Positions 1 through 8,017 of a stretch of DNA of 64,000 bases are shown here, one piece after another. The stretch spans positions 7,092,001 to 7,156,000 of the forward strand of contig NZ_JASTLC010000001.1 of assembly GCF_030499575.1 (NCBI RefSeq), read 5' to 3'. A program made the translations under genes and the position numbers. Numbering within the stretch: position 1 is the stretch's first letter; each line of letters begins with the position of its first letter. The stretch comes from Streptomyces sp. DG2A-72. GTDB lineage: Bacteria; Actinomycetota; Actinomycetes; Streptomycetales; Streptomycetaceae. The notes beneath the pieces were generated by a model that was given only the letters and a program-made list of their open reading frames with translations, made no database searches and was not told where the DNA came from.

Positions 1-544
1 GGGTCGCCGGGACCGGATGGCCGGGGCGCCACCGGTAGGCGCTATTGCTGAACCGGGCCCTGGGGTCGGTGTCCCAGGCCACGACGGGACCGCGGTCCTC
101 CGCGTCGAGCGGGATGACCTCGATGCCTTCCTGGGGGTGCAGGACATACCCCCAGTCCAGGCCCCGGTGGGACTTCTCGGTGACGGTCCACGGCTCGGGC
201 TCGGCTGCGCCGACGGTGATGACGTGGACGTTGTCGAGTTTCCTGCTGGGGTGTTCGTCGCTGCCGACGAGTTCGGCGCGCAGGGGTTGGGGGGCGCCGT
301 CGAGGAGGTCGGTGCCCAGCTGGGACCAGCCGTCGGGCGCTTCGTCGATCAGGTGCCGGCACAGGGCGTCGAGGTCACCACTGAAGCGGTACTGGTGGGC
401 GCCGAGCAGCAGGGGGAGGTGGTGGCTTGGGTAGCCGTCCCAGTGGACGTAGACGCCGGCGTATCCGGTGTCGGTGGGGCGGGCGATGAAGGAGCGGGTG
501 GCCAGGAGTTCTCCAAGGGCGTTCGGACGGTGGGTGGTTGATAT
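1..544 (-). CDS. Streptomyces hypothetical protein, C-terminus cut by window edge, unclear start
   Basis: An open frame runs from just after the stop of the upstream broken gene to the window edge and reads as a normal protein (for example GYAGVYVHWDGYPSHHLPLL near the N-terminus, then WSQLGTDLLDG and LDWGYVLHP). I do not recognise a named family. No ATG, GTG or TTG precedes the conserved part. The first plausible starts are ATA at 544 (giving a natural-looking MSTTHRPNALGE) or CTG at 505. It is the last visible gene of the conjugation operon, directly behind a frameshifted gene, so a mutated start codon (ATG to ATA) is a reasonable guess. Function unknown. Confidence 0.5.
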   Translation of the reverse strand, partial: MSTTHRPNALGELLATRSFIARPTDTGYAGVYVHWDGYPSHHLPLLLGAHQYRFSGDLDALCRHLIDEAPDGWSQLGTDLLDGAPQPLRAELVGSDEHPSRKLDNVHVITVGAAEPEPWTVTEKSHRGLDWGYVLHPQEGIEVIPLDAEDRGPVVAWDTDPRARFSNSAYRWRPGHPVPAT

Positions 545-550
545 CCCGGG

Positions 551-1095
551 TCAGGGGCGGCGGCGTACGGGGTGGGTGCCGGCGCTGTCGGCGGCCCGGC
601 GGTGCTGCTCGGCGACAGCGGGCGCCGGCGCGGGCGTCGTGCTGGGCTGAGCCTCGGAGAGTGGGCTGGTGACGGCTGCCAGGGCCCGGTTCAGGCTCGC
701 TGCGCGGCGGCGTGGCCGAGCGCGATGGTCAGTTGGCTTTCGACTGAGGCGGCGGTGCCGGGGCGCGGGGTGAGCCGGTGGGTGTCGGCGAGGCCGATCA
801 CGGTCGTGCTCAGGTGAGTTGCGGCACGGTTGCTGTGCGCGAGCGCGGTGGCCAGCTGGGACGGGTACGCGCGCGTCCCGCGTGGCCCGTCGCGAGGGAG
901 CCGTCGGCGACTGGTGCAGGGCTGCGACGAGGCCGGAGGCCAGGTTGTACACGGTGACGAGCTGGTCTAGTGCGGGCACGAACGCCGCCTGTGCGCTTCC
1001 GGTATGCGGCGGGGCCAGGCGGCGGCGGTCTCGTTGATGCGGCGCTGCCAGGTGGCCAGGCGGGCGTGGACGAAGGAGTCGTGGCTCTGGCTCAT
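551..1095 (-). pseudogene. Frameshifted operon gene (three frame changes)
   Basis: The ATG at 1095 overlaps the stop of the upstream gene (ATGA). The protein begins MSQSHDSFVHARLATWQRRI and then leaves frame near 1010. A second frame continues with FVPALDQLVTVYNLASGL and LVAALHQSPT. A third carries YPSQLATALAHSNRAATHL and SVESQLTIALGHAAAQ between about 880 and 705, and the second frame resumes with SLNRALAAVTSPLSEAQ to the stop at 551. Read across the shifts it is one alanine-rich helical protein of about 180 residues, of unknown function. Three separate shifts point to a decayed gene; sequencing error is the alternative. Confidence 0.6.
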
Positions 1096-1787
1096 CGGCG
1101 GTTTCCCTTGTGCGGGTTGACCGGTGGAAGGGGCGGGTGGGAGCGCGGGCCTTCGGTGGAGTGCATGGTGATGTGGAAGTCGCGGTGCCGCAGGCGCTGC
1201 AGGCTTTTGATCAGCTGGCGCTTGGTCTGCTCGGGGGTGAGGGTGTCCGGCAGGTGGCACTCGCCGGTGGCGGGGTCGAGCAGGAAGCCGCCGTGCGCGA
1301 GCAACTCGATGAAGGCGCCGATGTAGCCGGTGCGGATCCGCGGACGCTGCTGGGTGTCGAAGGTGACGTGTACTTGGAGGTGGCCGGGGCTGCTGCGCCG
1401 GATCGGGGTGGGCGACGCGAAGCGGTAGTTGGCCAGCAGTCGGCAGTGCATCTTGGCCGCGGCCCGGACGGGATCGGCGGGCACGGCGATGCCGCGCGGG
1501 GCCTTGAGGCCCTGGACGTGCTGGTGGCTGGTGTTGGCGGGCAGCATGGGCAGCACCAGGTACTCGTCCGGGCGGTGCGGACGGGGCATGACGTACAGCT
1601 GCAGGCCCCAGTGGTGCGTCAGCACACTCCGCTGGACGCCGTCCGTTTGGAACGCGGCGTAGGGCAGGGGGCCGCTGTCCCAGATTCGGTTGCTAGCCGG
1701 GTCGTCGGCGATGGGGACCGAGGTGGGGGAGGGCTGCCAGCCGGGCAGGCGGTCGGCGAGCGCGTGGGTGAACTCGCTTATGTGCAA
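1092..1787 (-). CDS. Hypothetical protein, paralogue of the gene at 3467-4246
   Basis: 231 residues from a TTG start preceded by GAGGA. No recognised domain. It resembles the protein encoded at 3467-4246: both have a RIWDSGP/RVWDCGP segment near residue 40-45, a central proline-rich 'RPxxPxxYLxxP' stretch, and a shared GIAVPxDPVRAAA motif followed by a helix with RLLxxYR. Both look soluble and lack a signal peptide. The two copies sit in the same operon, so they probably arose by duplication and may have related roles in the conjugation element. Function unknown. Confidence 0.7.
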   Translation of the reverse strand: MHISEFTHALADRLPGWQPSPTSVPIADDPASNRIWDSGPLPYAAFQTDGVQRSVLTHHWGLQLYVMPRPHRPDEYLVLPMLPANTSHQHVQGLKAPRGIAVPADPVRAAAKMHCRLLANYRFASPTPIRRSSPGHLQVHVTFDTQQRPRIRTGYIGAFIELLAHGGFLLDPATGECHLPDTLTPEQTKRQLIKSLQRLRHRDFHITMHSTEGPRSHPPLPPVNPHKGNRR

Positions 1788-1824
1788 GGGCGGTTCCTCG
1801 TAGGTGCACTCTGGCGGGTGGTGG

Positions 1825-2901
1825 TCAGGAGCTGGTGGACATGCCCTGGGCGTCGGTGCGGCGGCAGGTGTAGCCGATCAGTGTCGACTTGCCCGGTGCG
1901 GTGGGGACGGTGGCGACGTCGGAGCAGGTGAACGTGTACGTGAAGTACGGGCTCGGGGTCGTGCCCAGCCAGGCGCGGTCGTCCTTGTCCGGCACGATCT
2001 GCAGCCCGGAGCGGGCGACCGCGTCACGCTGGGTGTGCGTGTGCGCGAAGACCACGATGGCGCTGCCGTCGGAGCTCTTGAGCGCGTAGCTGTCGGTGAA
2101 CTCCGCGGCAGCGGAGGAGAATGCGGTGGTTCCCCGGGTACCGAACTTGTGGATCGTCTTGTCGTGCACCTTGATCTGCCGGGTGGACGTCTTGGTGGTG
2201 GCGAAGACCTTCTTGCCGCTCATGTCGCCGCCGGTGGCGAAGTTGTCGACGACGCCGGCGCGCAGGACGTCGACCGGGGCGGCGACGTTCTTGGTGGACG
2301 TGGCGTCGACCGCGGTGGCGTAGCCCTCGGTGTCCAGGGCGATCTTCGGGAGCTGCTTCTTGTCGTCGAGGTCGACGGAGGCGACCATCTCCCACCGCTT
2401 CGTCGTCGCCTGCTCTGCCATGACCAGGAGACGGGGGTACTTGTCGTTCTTGCCGCTGTAGGTGACGGCGGCGAACCACTTCTGCTGGCCGGCGGTGAAA
2501 CGCGGGATGTAGACGTTGGTGGAGGCCAGGTTGTACGACCACGGCTTGTACTTCTTGCGGTCGGCCTTGGGCAGGCCCTCGTCCTGCTTGTAGTCCGCGA
2601 CCGACATCGCGTACAGCGGGCCGTCCTCGATGGTGTCGAGGAGCTTTCGGTTGTTGTCGGCGTTGGCCTCGTTGTTGATCTTGGAGTAGCGGGTGATCTG
2701 GGCCAGTGCCTCCTTCTTCGTCAGCGCTGGCTCGGCGGTCGGCGTGGGGGAGGCGGCGCGGGTGGCCGTGGCCGTGGTGTCGACGTCGGTGGTTCCGGAG
2801 GTGGCGCAGGCGGACGCGGTCAGCGCGACGGATACGGCGGTGAGCAGGAGAGCAGTGCGGCGGGCGGAGATGTGCAGGGGAATCAGGGAGCTCCGGGACA
2901 A
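1825..2901 (-). CDS. Lipoprotein of the conjugation operon
   Basis: 358 residues. The N-terminus has arginines, a hydrophobic segment and a lipobox-like TASAC, followed by a Thr/Ala/Pro-rich linker, as in lipoproteins exported and tethered outside the membrane. The mature part (about residues 60-350) is polar with a well-conserved look (KPWSYNLASTNVYIPRF, RWEMVASVDLDD) and resembles large extracellular Streptomyces proteins of unknown function often found beside such transfer genes. TTG at 2901 is the annotated start; it has no good ribosome site, and a start a few codons later (CTG after GGAG) is possible. Role inferred as an extracytoplasmic part of the transfer machine or of surface contact. 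Confidence 0.6.
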   Translation of the reverse strand: MSRSSLIPLHISARRTALLLTAVSVALTASACATSGTTDVDTTATATRAASPTPTAEPALTKKEALAQITRYSKINNEANADNNRKLLDTIEDGPLYAMSVADYKQDEGLPKADRKKYKPWSYNLASTNVYIPRFTAGQQKWFAAVTYSGKNDKYPRLLVMAEQATTKRWEMVASVDLDDKKQLPKIALDTEGYATAVDATSTKNVAAPVDVLRAGVVDNFATGGDMSGKKVFATTKTSTRQIKVHDKTIHKFGTRGTTAFSSAAAEFTDSYALKSSDGSAIVVFAHTHTQRDAVARSGLQIVPDKDDRAWLGTTPSPYFTYTFTCSDVATVPTAPGKSTLIGYTCRRTDAQGMSTSS

Positions 2902-2908
2902 TAGCGGG

Positions 2909-3439
2909 TTAGCGGGTACGGGATGAGGTGGCGGATGCCGTCGGCGGGGACGGTGAGGTCACGGCCGGTGCCGTGCGGGTATCGGCGGCGGCACGCAGTT
3001 GCTTCGCGGCGCGGGCGAGGTGGGTGCGGCTCTCGCCGAGCCGGTCCACGAGACCCTGGTGCGCGGAGGCGATCGCCCGGGTACGGGCGGGACCAGGGGC
3101 CTGGTGGGTGAGGTCGGCGAGGAGGCCGAGGTGGTGGACGGCGGCTCCGAGGGCGGCGAGCGCGGCACCGGTGGGCTCGGCCGCTTGGGCGAGAGCGAGG
3201 GTCGTGCGGCGCACGGTGGCCGTGGCCTGGCTCGGGTAGCGGGCGGCGGCCCGGTATCGGAAGGCGCTCTCCCCGGCCAGGTAGCCCAGCAGGCGGGCCA
3301 GGTGGCGGACTTCGTCGTCCAGGATCTCGCTCAGCCCCGGGTCCGGTTGGATCTGGTCGGGGAGCGGGAGGTGGTCGGCCACGGTATTGAGCCGGTCGGC
3401 CACGTCATGCAGCAGCATCCGCTGGTCAGGATCGGACAG
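2909..3439 (-). CDS. Helical hypothetical protein, probable CTG start
   Basis: About 176 residues, alanine/leucine-rich and almost entirely helical (HLARLLGYLAGE, VHHLGLLADLTHQA, RTHLARAAKQLRAAAD), with a Ser/Pro/Thr tail. No transmembrane segment and no recognised family. The in-frame TTG at 3445 directly abuts a GGAG Shine-Dalgarno sequence and so is badly placed; the CTG two codons on (3439) lies six bases after it and gives MSDPDQRM, so I prefer CTG. It sits between the duplicated-family gene and the lipoprotein gene in the same operon. Function unknown. Confidence 0.6.
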   Translation of the reverse strand: MSDPDQRMLLHDVADRLNTVADHLPLPDQIQPDPGLSEILDDEVRHLARLLGYLAGESAFRYRAAARYPSQATATVRRTTLALAQAAEPTGAALAALGAAVHHLGLLADLTHQAPGPARTRAIASAHQGLVDRLGESRTHLARAAKQLRAAADTRTAPAVTSPSPPTASATSSRTR

Positions 3440-3466
3440 CGGCAACTCCAGGATGTGAGGGGGCGT

Positions 3467-4246
3467 CTACCGCCGTGCTGAGGACGGCGTGCCCACCGTC
3501 GGCTGCGTGCCGGGTGCTGCTGTGGGCGGGCGGGTCGGGGGGCCGGGGGTGGCGTGGCGGAAGTTGACGCCGACGCCTTGGGCGGTGAGCAGCCGGACGG
3601 CGCTCTGGATGAGCAGGGCGCGGTCGCTGGTGCTGTAGGAGGCGGGCAGGGCGAACGCCGACTCGTGTGGGCTGTACTGGAAGTAACAGCTGTAGAGCAC
3701 GGTGCGGGCGTCTTCGGGCACCGACTTATACGGTGCGCCCACGACCCCGTCGGGGTACCAGATCAGCGTGAGGGTCTGGGCGACCTCCGGTGCGGGCAGC
3801 CGGTGCGGGGGCTCTGGCTGGATGTGGGCGTTGTGGTGGACCGCGTCCAGGGCCTGCCGGTAGCGGGGCAGCACGCGGCGCGTGACCGCGGCGGCGGCTC
3901 GGACCGGATCGTTGGGGACGGCGATGCCGTTGGGCTCGGCCACCATGCGGAAGTGGTGTGGCTTGAAGCCCTTGGGCTCCAGCGGGGCGATCAGGTACTG
4001 GCGGGGGTAGCGGGGCCGTTCGATGACACAGAGCTGTGCGCCGTCAGGCCCGTCGAGGAGCGGGATGGGTGCTTCGGGGAAGTCCTGGACGGCCGAAGGG
4101 GCGGGACCGCAGTCCCACACGCGGTCGGCGATCAACCGGTGGTTTTTGGGAGGAGGGAAGCCTTCGTACTGGCGGTACCACTGCCCAGGCAGGTGCTGGG
4201 CGAGGGCGGGGGCGAAGACGGACACGTCGGTGCAGGATGCAGGCAT
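3467..4246 (-). CDS. Hypothetical protein, paralogue of the gene at 1092-1787
   Basis: 259 residues from ATG. It shares RVWDCGP, the proline-rich PRYPRQYLIAPLEP region and GIAVPNDPVRAAA with the smaller protein encoded at 1092-1787, and adds a proline-rich C-terminal tail of about 30 residues. No signal peptide or membrane segment is seen. The pair looks like a family specific to this type of Streptomyces element. Function unknown. Confidence 0.7.
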   Translation of the reverse strand: MPASCTDVSVFAPALAQHLPGQWYRQYEGFPPPKNHRLIADRVWDCGPAPSAVQDFPEAPIPLLDGPDGAQLCVIERPRYPRQYLIAPLEPKGFKPHHFRMVAEPNGIAVPNDPVRAAAAVTRRVLPRYRQALDAVHHNAHIQPEPPHRLPAPEVAQTLTLIWYPDGVVGAPYKSVPEDARTVLYSCYFQYSPHESAFALPASYSTSDRALLIQSAVRLLTAQGVGVNFRHATPGPPTRPPTAAPGTQPTVGTPSSARR

Positions 4247-4263
4247 CGGGTCCTGAGGAGCTG

Positions 4264-4734
4264 TCAGCGGGTGCGGCCGGAGGACGGTCCGGCGGGCGGG
4301 GCCGCCGGTGCCGAATGGCTGGGGGCGGTGGCGTAGTAGTCGGCCACGGCTTCCTGCCAGCTCCGGCGCCGGGGAACGGCGAGGGCATGCATGCGGTCGA
4401 CGGCGACGTGCAGGTCTTCGCCGAGTCGGCGCAGCGTGAGCGCGGCCGATTGGAGGTCGTGGTAGAGGTCGAAGCCGTCCTGGCGTTCGGATGCCTTGGC
4501 CATCTTGGCTGCCGCTTCGAAGAAGTCTTCGAGGCCGGCGAGGAGTCCCTCGGTCGGCTCCAGGACCTCATCGAGGAGGCCGGCGGCTTCGTCGTACGAA
4601 CGGGCGGCATTCAGCCGGTCGGTGAGATCACGTACGGCATCGGCCGCCCAGTCCTGGGCGGCAGGGGAGTCGGGCTGGGATGGCAGGTGGGTCTCTCCGG
4701 TTTCAGCAACGGTCGGTGATGATGCTTCGGTCAA
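4264..4734 (-). CDS. Helical hypothetical protein
   Basis: 156 residues from a TTG start that overlaps the stop of the upstream gene by four bases (TTGA), which fixes the start. The middle is a helical bundle-like stretch (DWAADAVRDLTDRLNAA, LLAGLEDFFEAAAKMAKASE, LTLRRLGEDLHVAVDRM) and the ends are disordered. Translational coupling to the next upstream gene suggests that the two products work together. No recognised family. Confidence 0.65.
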   Translation of the reverse strand: MTEASSPTVAETGETHLPSQPDSPAAQDWAADAVRDLTDRLNAARSYDEAAGLLDEVLEPTEGLLAGLEDFFEAAAKMAKASERQDGFDLYHDLQSAALTLRRLGEDLHVAVDRMHALAVPRRRSWQEAVADYYATAPSHSAPAAPPAGPSSGRTR

Positions 4735-5279
4735 CGCCGTGGCCCACCCGGACCTGACTGCTGCCCGGGCGGTGGTGGAGCCGGTGGCGTGTCGTGGGCT
4801 GCGCGGGCCTGCTTGGTGAGCGCGTCGAGGTCCGGGGGCGGGGCGTCGTGGGCGCGCAGGATTTGCAGGTCGGCGTCGGCGGCCATGGCCAGGGCGGTCT
4901 TGATCCGGCTGGCGGCATCCCGCAGGAGCTTGGGCGGGGAGCCGGGGGCGGCGCCGCGGTTCTGCCGGCGCCATTGCGCGGCTGCGGCCAGGTAGTCGAC
5001 GACCGTGTTGAGGAGGGGTTCGGCGGCATCCAGCAGGGCGTTGGTGACCGCGCTGAACTCGGCGGGAGTCTTGGCCGCGGCCAGCGCCGTCAGGTACGGG
5101 TCCAGGTCCGGTACGGGCAACGGCTCGTCGGGCAAGGGGTGTTGGGAGCGGAAGCCTTCGGTGTCCCGCTTCGCCCAGCGGTACAGGTCGTCCGTGGTGG
5201 CGGACCGTGTGTGGTAGGCGTGGATCTGTTCGGCGGTCCGGCCGACGTTGTCGTACAGCTCGAAGTCGGGGTGCTGCAG
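4731..5279 (-). CDS. Helical hypothetical protein with probable CTG start
   Basis: The open frame extends well upstream of the first TTG (5135): the sequence QHPDFELYDNVGRTAEQIHA to RDTEGFRSQHPLP is clearly protein-like. The only sensible start is CTG at 5279, five bases after AAGAAGG. This gives 182 residues: a conserved N-terminal segment, a helical middle (LDAAEPLLNTVVDYLAAAAQW; KLLRDAASRIKTALAMAAD) and a proline-rich tail. It is translationally coupled to the gene that follows and sits directly downstream of the VirB4-like ATPase. Function unknown. Confidence 0.6.
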   Translation of the reverse strand: MQHPDFELYDNVGRTAEQIHAYHTRSATTDDLYRWAKRDTEGFRSQHPLPDEPLPVPDLDPYLTALAAAKTPAEFSAVTNALLDAAEPLLNTVVDYLAAAAQWRRQNRGAAPGSPPKLLRDAASRIKTALAMAADADLQILRAHDAPPPDLDALTKQARAAHDTPPAPPPPGQQSGPGGPRR

Positions 5280-5327
5280 TGCGGCCTTCTTTCATTCGGT
5301 GGGAGCTTGGGTGCGCCTCGCGGCGGC

Positions 5328-6842
5328 TTACTGCATACGGGCGTCCGTATCGAACAGCGCCAGCTCGTGCGGGTGGAGTTGATGTTGAACGATGAAAGAT
5401 CGTCCGGCGACGCGCCACAGTCCGCGTCCGCGGTTGAGGTGGGCGATGGCCTCGGTCTCGACCGTGGTCAGGCCCAGCAGGGCGGCTGCGGCGTGGAGCT
5501 GGTCGGTTTCCTGGCGATAGATGATGCGGGTGGAGCAGTCGGCCAGGAGGCCCTCGGCCAGGGCGCGGCCCTGGGAGCCGGCGTCGCCGGCGGTGAGCAG
5601 GTCGGACAGCCGGTGGATGACCATGAGGTTGGCGATGCCCAGGCCGCGGGAGAGTTTCCACTGGGACTGCATGCGCTGGAGGAGGCCGGGGTGGCGCATC
5701 AGGCGCCAGGCTTCGTCGTAGACGATCCAGCGCCTGCCGCCGTGCGGGTCGGTGAGAGCCGATTCCATCCACGCGCTCGCGCAGGTCATGGCGAGGACGA
5801 GCGCGGTGTCGTCGCCGGAGCCGCCGAGCCGGGACAGATCGATGGTCAGTATCGGGGAGCTGGGGTCGAAGGCAACGGTGGAGGGGGCGTCGAACATGCC
5901 GGCCAGGTCGCCGTGAACGAGGCGGCGCATGGCGTGGGCGAGGTCGCGGGCAGCATCACCGAGCCGTCCGGACATGGTCCCAGCGGCGGCGTCGAGCTGG
6001 TCGGGGTTGTTGAGGGTGGCGGCGATATCGCCCAGCAGGGGCGTGCGGCGTGCGGCGGCGGCCTGGGCGACGACCGCGTCGAGGGCGACGTCGAGCGCGG
6101 TGTGCTCCATCGGCAGCAGATCGCGACCCAGGACAGTCCGGGCAAGGGAGCCGAGCAGGAGCAGGCGGCGCTTGCGGATCTCGCCCGCCCAGTCGGCCTC
6201 CGGCACGCCGGCCGGGCGCGGGGCGGCGTCCAACGGGTTGAGCTTGCCGGGCAGGCCGGGGCCCAGCGCGATGGAGGTGCCGCCGAGCGCGGAGGCGACC
6301 GGGGTCCATTCGCCCTTGGGGTCGCAGGGCACGTAGACGCGGTAGCCGTGGGCGATGGAGCGCAGCGCGAAGGACTTGGCCAGCGCGCTCTTACCCTGGC
6401 CGATCACTCCGGCCAACAACACGTTGGGGTTGGTGAACCCTTCGAGGCGCCCGTACAACGAGAACGGGTCGAACGTGAACGATGCCTCGGCGTGGACGTC
6501 GCGGCCGATGTAGATGCCCTCGGCGCCCAGGCCGCCCTCGGCGAGGAAGGGGTACGCCCCGCTCGCGGTGGCGGTGGTCATGCGGTGCTGCGGCAGCTTC
6601 AGCCTGTTTCCGCGGGCGGAGGCGGGTCCGGGACGGCCGCGGGGCGGGAACAGCGGCGGCGGCATCTCGGGCTCGACAGCCTCGTGGCCGTCCGAGTAGG
6701 CGCCTGCTTCGGCGCGGGCCTTGGCGGCGGCTTCGGCGAGCTGACGGCGCGCGGCTTTGCGGCTGGCCCGGTCGGTGCCGTGCGGGGTGAACAGGGGGGA
6801 GGCCGAGGCGCGGCGGGCTCGGCGCGCGGGCCGGTGGGTCAT
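5328..6842 (-). CDS. VirB4/TraC-like conjugation ATPase
   Basis: 504 residues. Walker A is GVIGQGKSALAKS at about residue 145 and Walker B is WIVYDEAWRLM at about residue 355. Between them are stretches typical of VirB4/HerA-type motor ATPases (YVPCDPKGEWTPV, GKLNPLD, MVIHRLSDL, STRIIYRQE). Such proteins power substrate export or assembly of type IV secretion channels at the inner face of the membrane. It is shorter than Gram-negative VirB4 (about 800 residues), lacking most of the N-terminal domain, as in the actinobacterial systems where the SCO6880-type protein upstream may supply it. The N-terminal 30 residues are Arg-rich. Confidence 0.8.
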   Translation of the reverse strand: MTHRPARRARRASASPLFTPHGTDRASRKAARRQLAEAAAKARAEAGAYSDGHEAVEPEMPPPLFPPRGRPGPASARGNRLKLPQHRMTTATASGAYPFLAEGGLGAEGIYIGRDVHAEASFTFDPFSLYGRLEGFTNPNVLLAGVIGQGKSALAKSFALRSIAHGYRVYVPCDPKGEWTPVASALGGTSIALGPGLPGKLNPLDAAPRPAGVPEADWAGEIRKRRLLLLGSLARTVLGRDLLPMEHTALDVALDAVVAQAAAARRTPLLGDIAATLNNPDQLDAAAGTMSGRLGDAARDLAHAMRRLVHGDLAGMFDAPSTVAFDPSSPILTIDLSRLGGSGDDTALVLAMTCASAWMESALTDPHGGRRWIVYDEAWRLMRHPGLLQRMQSQWKLSRGLGIANLMVIHRLSDLLTAGDAGSQGRALAEGLLADCSTRIIYRQETDQLHAAAALLGLTTVETEAIAHLNRGRGLWRVAGRSFIVQHQLHPHELALFDTDARMQ

Positions 6843-6891
6843 GACGGAGCGGCTTTCACGTGACGGCGTCTGGGAGCAGGGCGGGTGTGGC

Positions 6892-7437
6892 TCAGACGGC
6901 CGGTGAGGCGCTGAACAGGTGCTTCCAGTAGCCCCTGCCGTCGTTGTTCCAGTCGAGGTGCAGTTCGCCGTCGGCCAGTCCGCGGCTGGAGCCGATCGTG
7001 TAGCTGAGGATGGGCGTGGTGTAGCTGTTGTTGTAGTTGGCGTTGGAGTCGCTGTTCTCCAGTCGCGACTCGATGCCGTAGTAGTTCGCCGACTTCTTCA
7101 CCGGGTCGGTGCCCGCCTGCGACTTCTTGACCTGGAGCTTGAAGTACGCGCCGTCGAATATGGAGCTGTCGTCGACGTAGCCGTACGCCGGCCCGTCCCA
7201 GCTGATCTTGGCGTAGGTGTAGACGGTGGAGCCGGAGCGCTTCGCACACAAAGTGACCTTGACGTCCCAGTTGTCGGCCCACGGGCCCGAGTACGCCGGG
7301 TCGTCGATCGACTTGGTGCTGGTGGTGCACCGGTAGTCGGCTGCGGCGGCGGCGGGGGAGGCGGTCGCGAGCGCGGCGCTGCCGGCGAGTGCGGCGAGGA
7401 CGACGGCGGTGGAGGTGGTGCGCTTCAGCTTGTGCAT
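6892..7437 (-). CDS. Secreted protein of the conjugation operon
   Basis: 181 residues from ATG with GAAAGGG upstream. A classic Sec signal peptide is present: MHKLKRTTS, a hydrophobic alanine stretch, and an ASPAAAAAD cleavage region near residue 35. The mature part has two cysteines (YRCTTS and TLCAKR), which could form a disulfide, and a beta-rich sequence with aromatic residues (YAKISWDGPAYGYVDD, LHLDWNNDGRGYWKH). No recognised domain. Its place between transfer genes suggests an extracellular role, such as a surface or adhesion component, but this is inference. Confidence 0.65.
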   Translation of the reverse strand: MHKLKRTTSTAVVLAALAGSAALATASPAAAAADYRCTTSTKSIDDPAYSGPWADNWDVKVTLCAKRSGSTVYTYAKISWDGPAYGYVDDSSIFDGAYFKLQVKKSQAGTDPVKKSANYYGIESRLENSDSNANYNNSYTTPILSYTIGSSRGLADGELHLDWNNDGRGYWKHLFSASPAV

Positions 7438-7463
7438 GCAGTGCCCTTTCGTGGAGCGAGGAA

Positions 7464-7922
7464 TTACTGGCTGCAGGTGGTGGTGTGGCCGTGCAGCGGA
7501 GTGTTGAGGTCGGTGGGGGTGGTCTTGCGGCGGATCGCGTGGGAGGCCGCCAGGTGCCGCTGGCAGATCGTCAGCACCGGTGGGCCCTCCGGCAGACGCT
7601 CGGGCCGGCACTCCTCGGCGGCGGGGCCTTCTCCGTCGTCGGCGGGCACGGTGTGGAAGGCGTCGTGGACGGCGGCGGTGGCCTGCCACAACCGCAGGTG
7701 AGCGGCGGCCAGATGACGCCCGGCGGCCGGATGCGGGGGCCGGGTGCTGTCAGTGAGCTGGTCGAGCAGTTGGTGGGCGGCGGTGAGGTGGGCGTGCAGC
7801 GTGTCCAGGTGCAGCCGGTCGGCGGGGGCGCCGTGCGAGGTGTGGGCGCGGGCGTGGTGGCGTAGACCGGCGGTAGCGGCGCGGAGGTAGGGGTGTGCGT
7901 CAGTGGTGCGGGGTGCGTTCAA
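7464..7922 (-). CDS. DUF6238-like protein
   Basis: 152 residues from TTG. The sequence (YLRAATAGLRHHARAH, LHAHLTAAHQLLDQLTD, LRLWQATAAVHDAFHT, PPVLTICQRHLAASHAIRRK) matches my memory of the Streptomyces family DUF6238, usually encoded beside the SCO6880-type gene. It is helical and histidine-rich, with no signal peptide. Its function is unknown; linkage suggests an accessory role in the transfer apparatus. Confidence 0.65.
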   Translation of the reverse strand: MNAPRTTDAHPYLRAATAGLRHHARAHTSHGAPADRLHLDTLHAHLTAAHQLLDQLTDSTRPPHPAAGRHLAAAHLRLWQATAAVHDAFHTVPADDGEGPAAEECRPERLPEGPPVLTICQRHLAASHAIRRKTTPTDLNTPLHGHTTTCSQ

Positions 7923-8017
7923 AGGGGTCCTTGGTGCCGCAGAACGGCACGTTCATCGCGGGCGGGAGCGGGGACCGGGAGCTGGTGATCGTCATCAGCA
8001 ACGGGGTGGGAGGGGTG

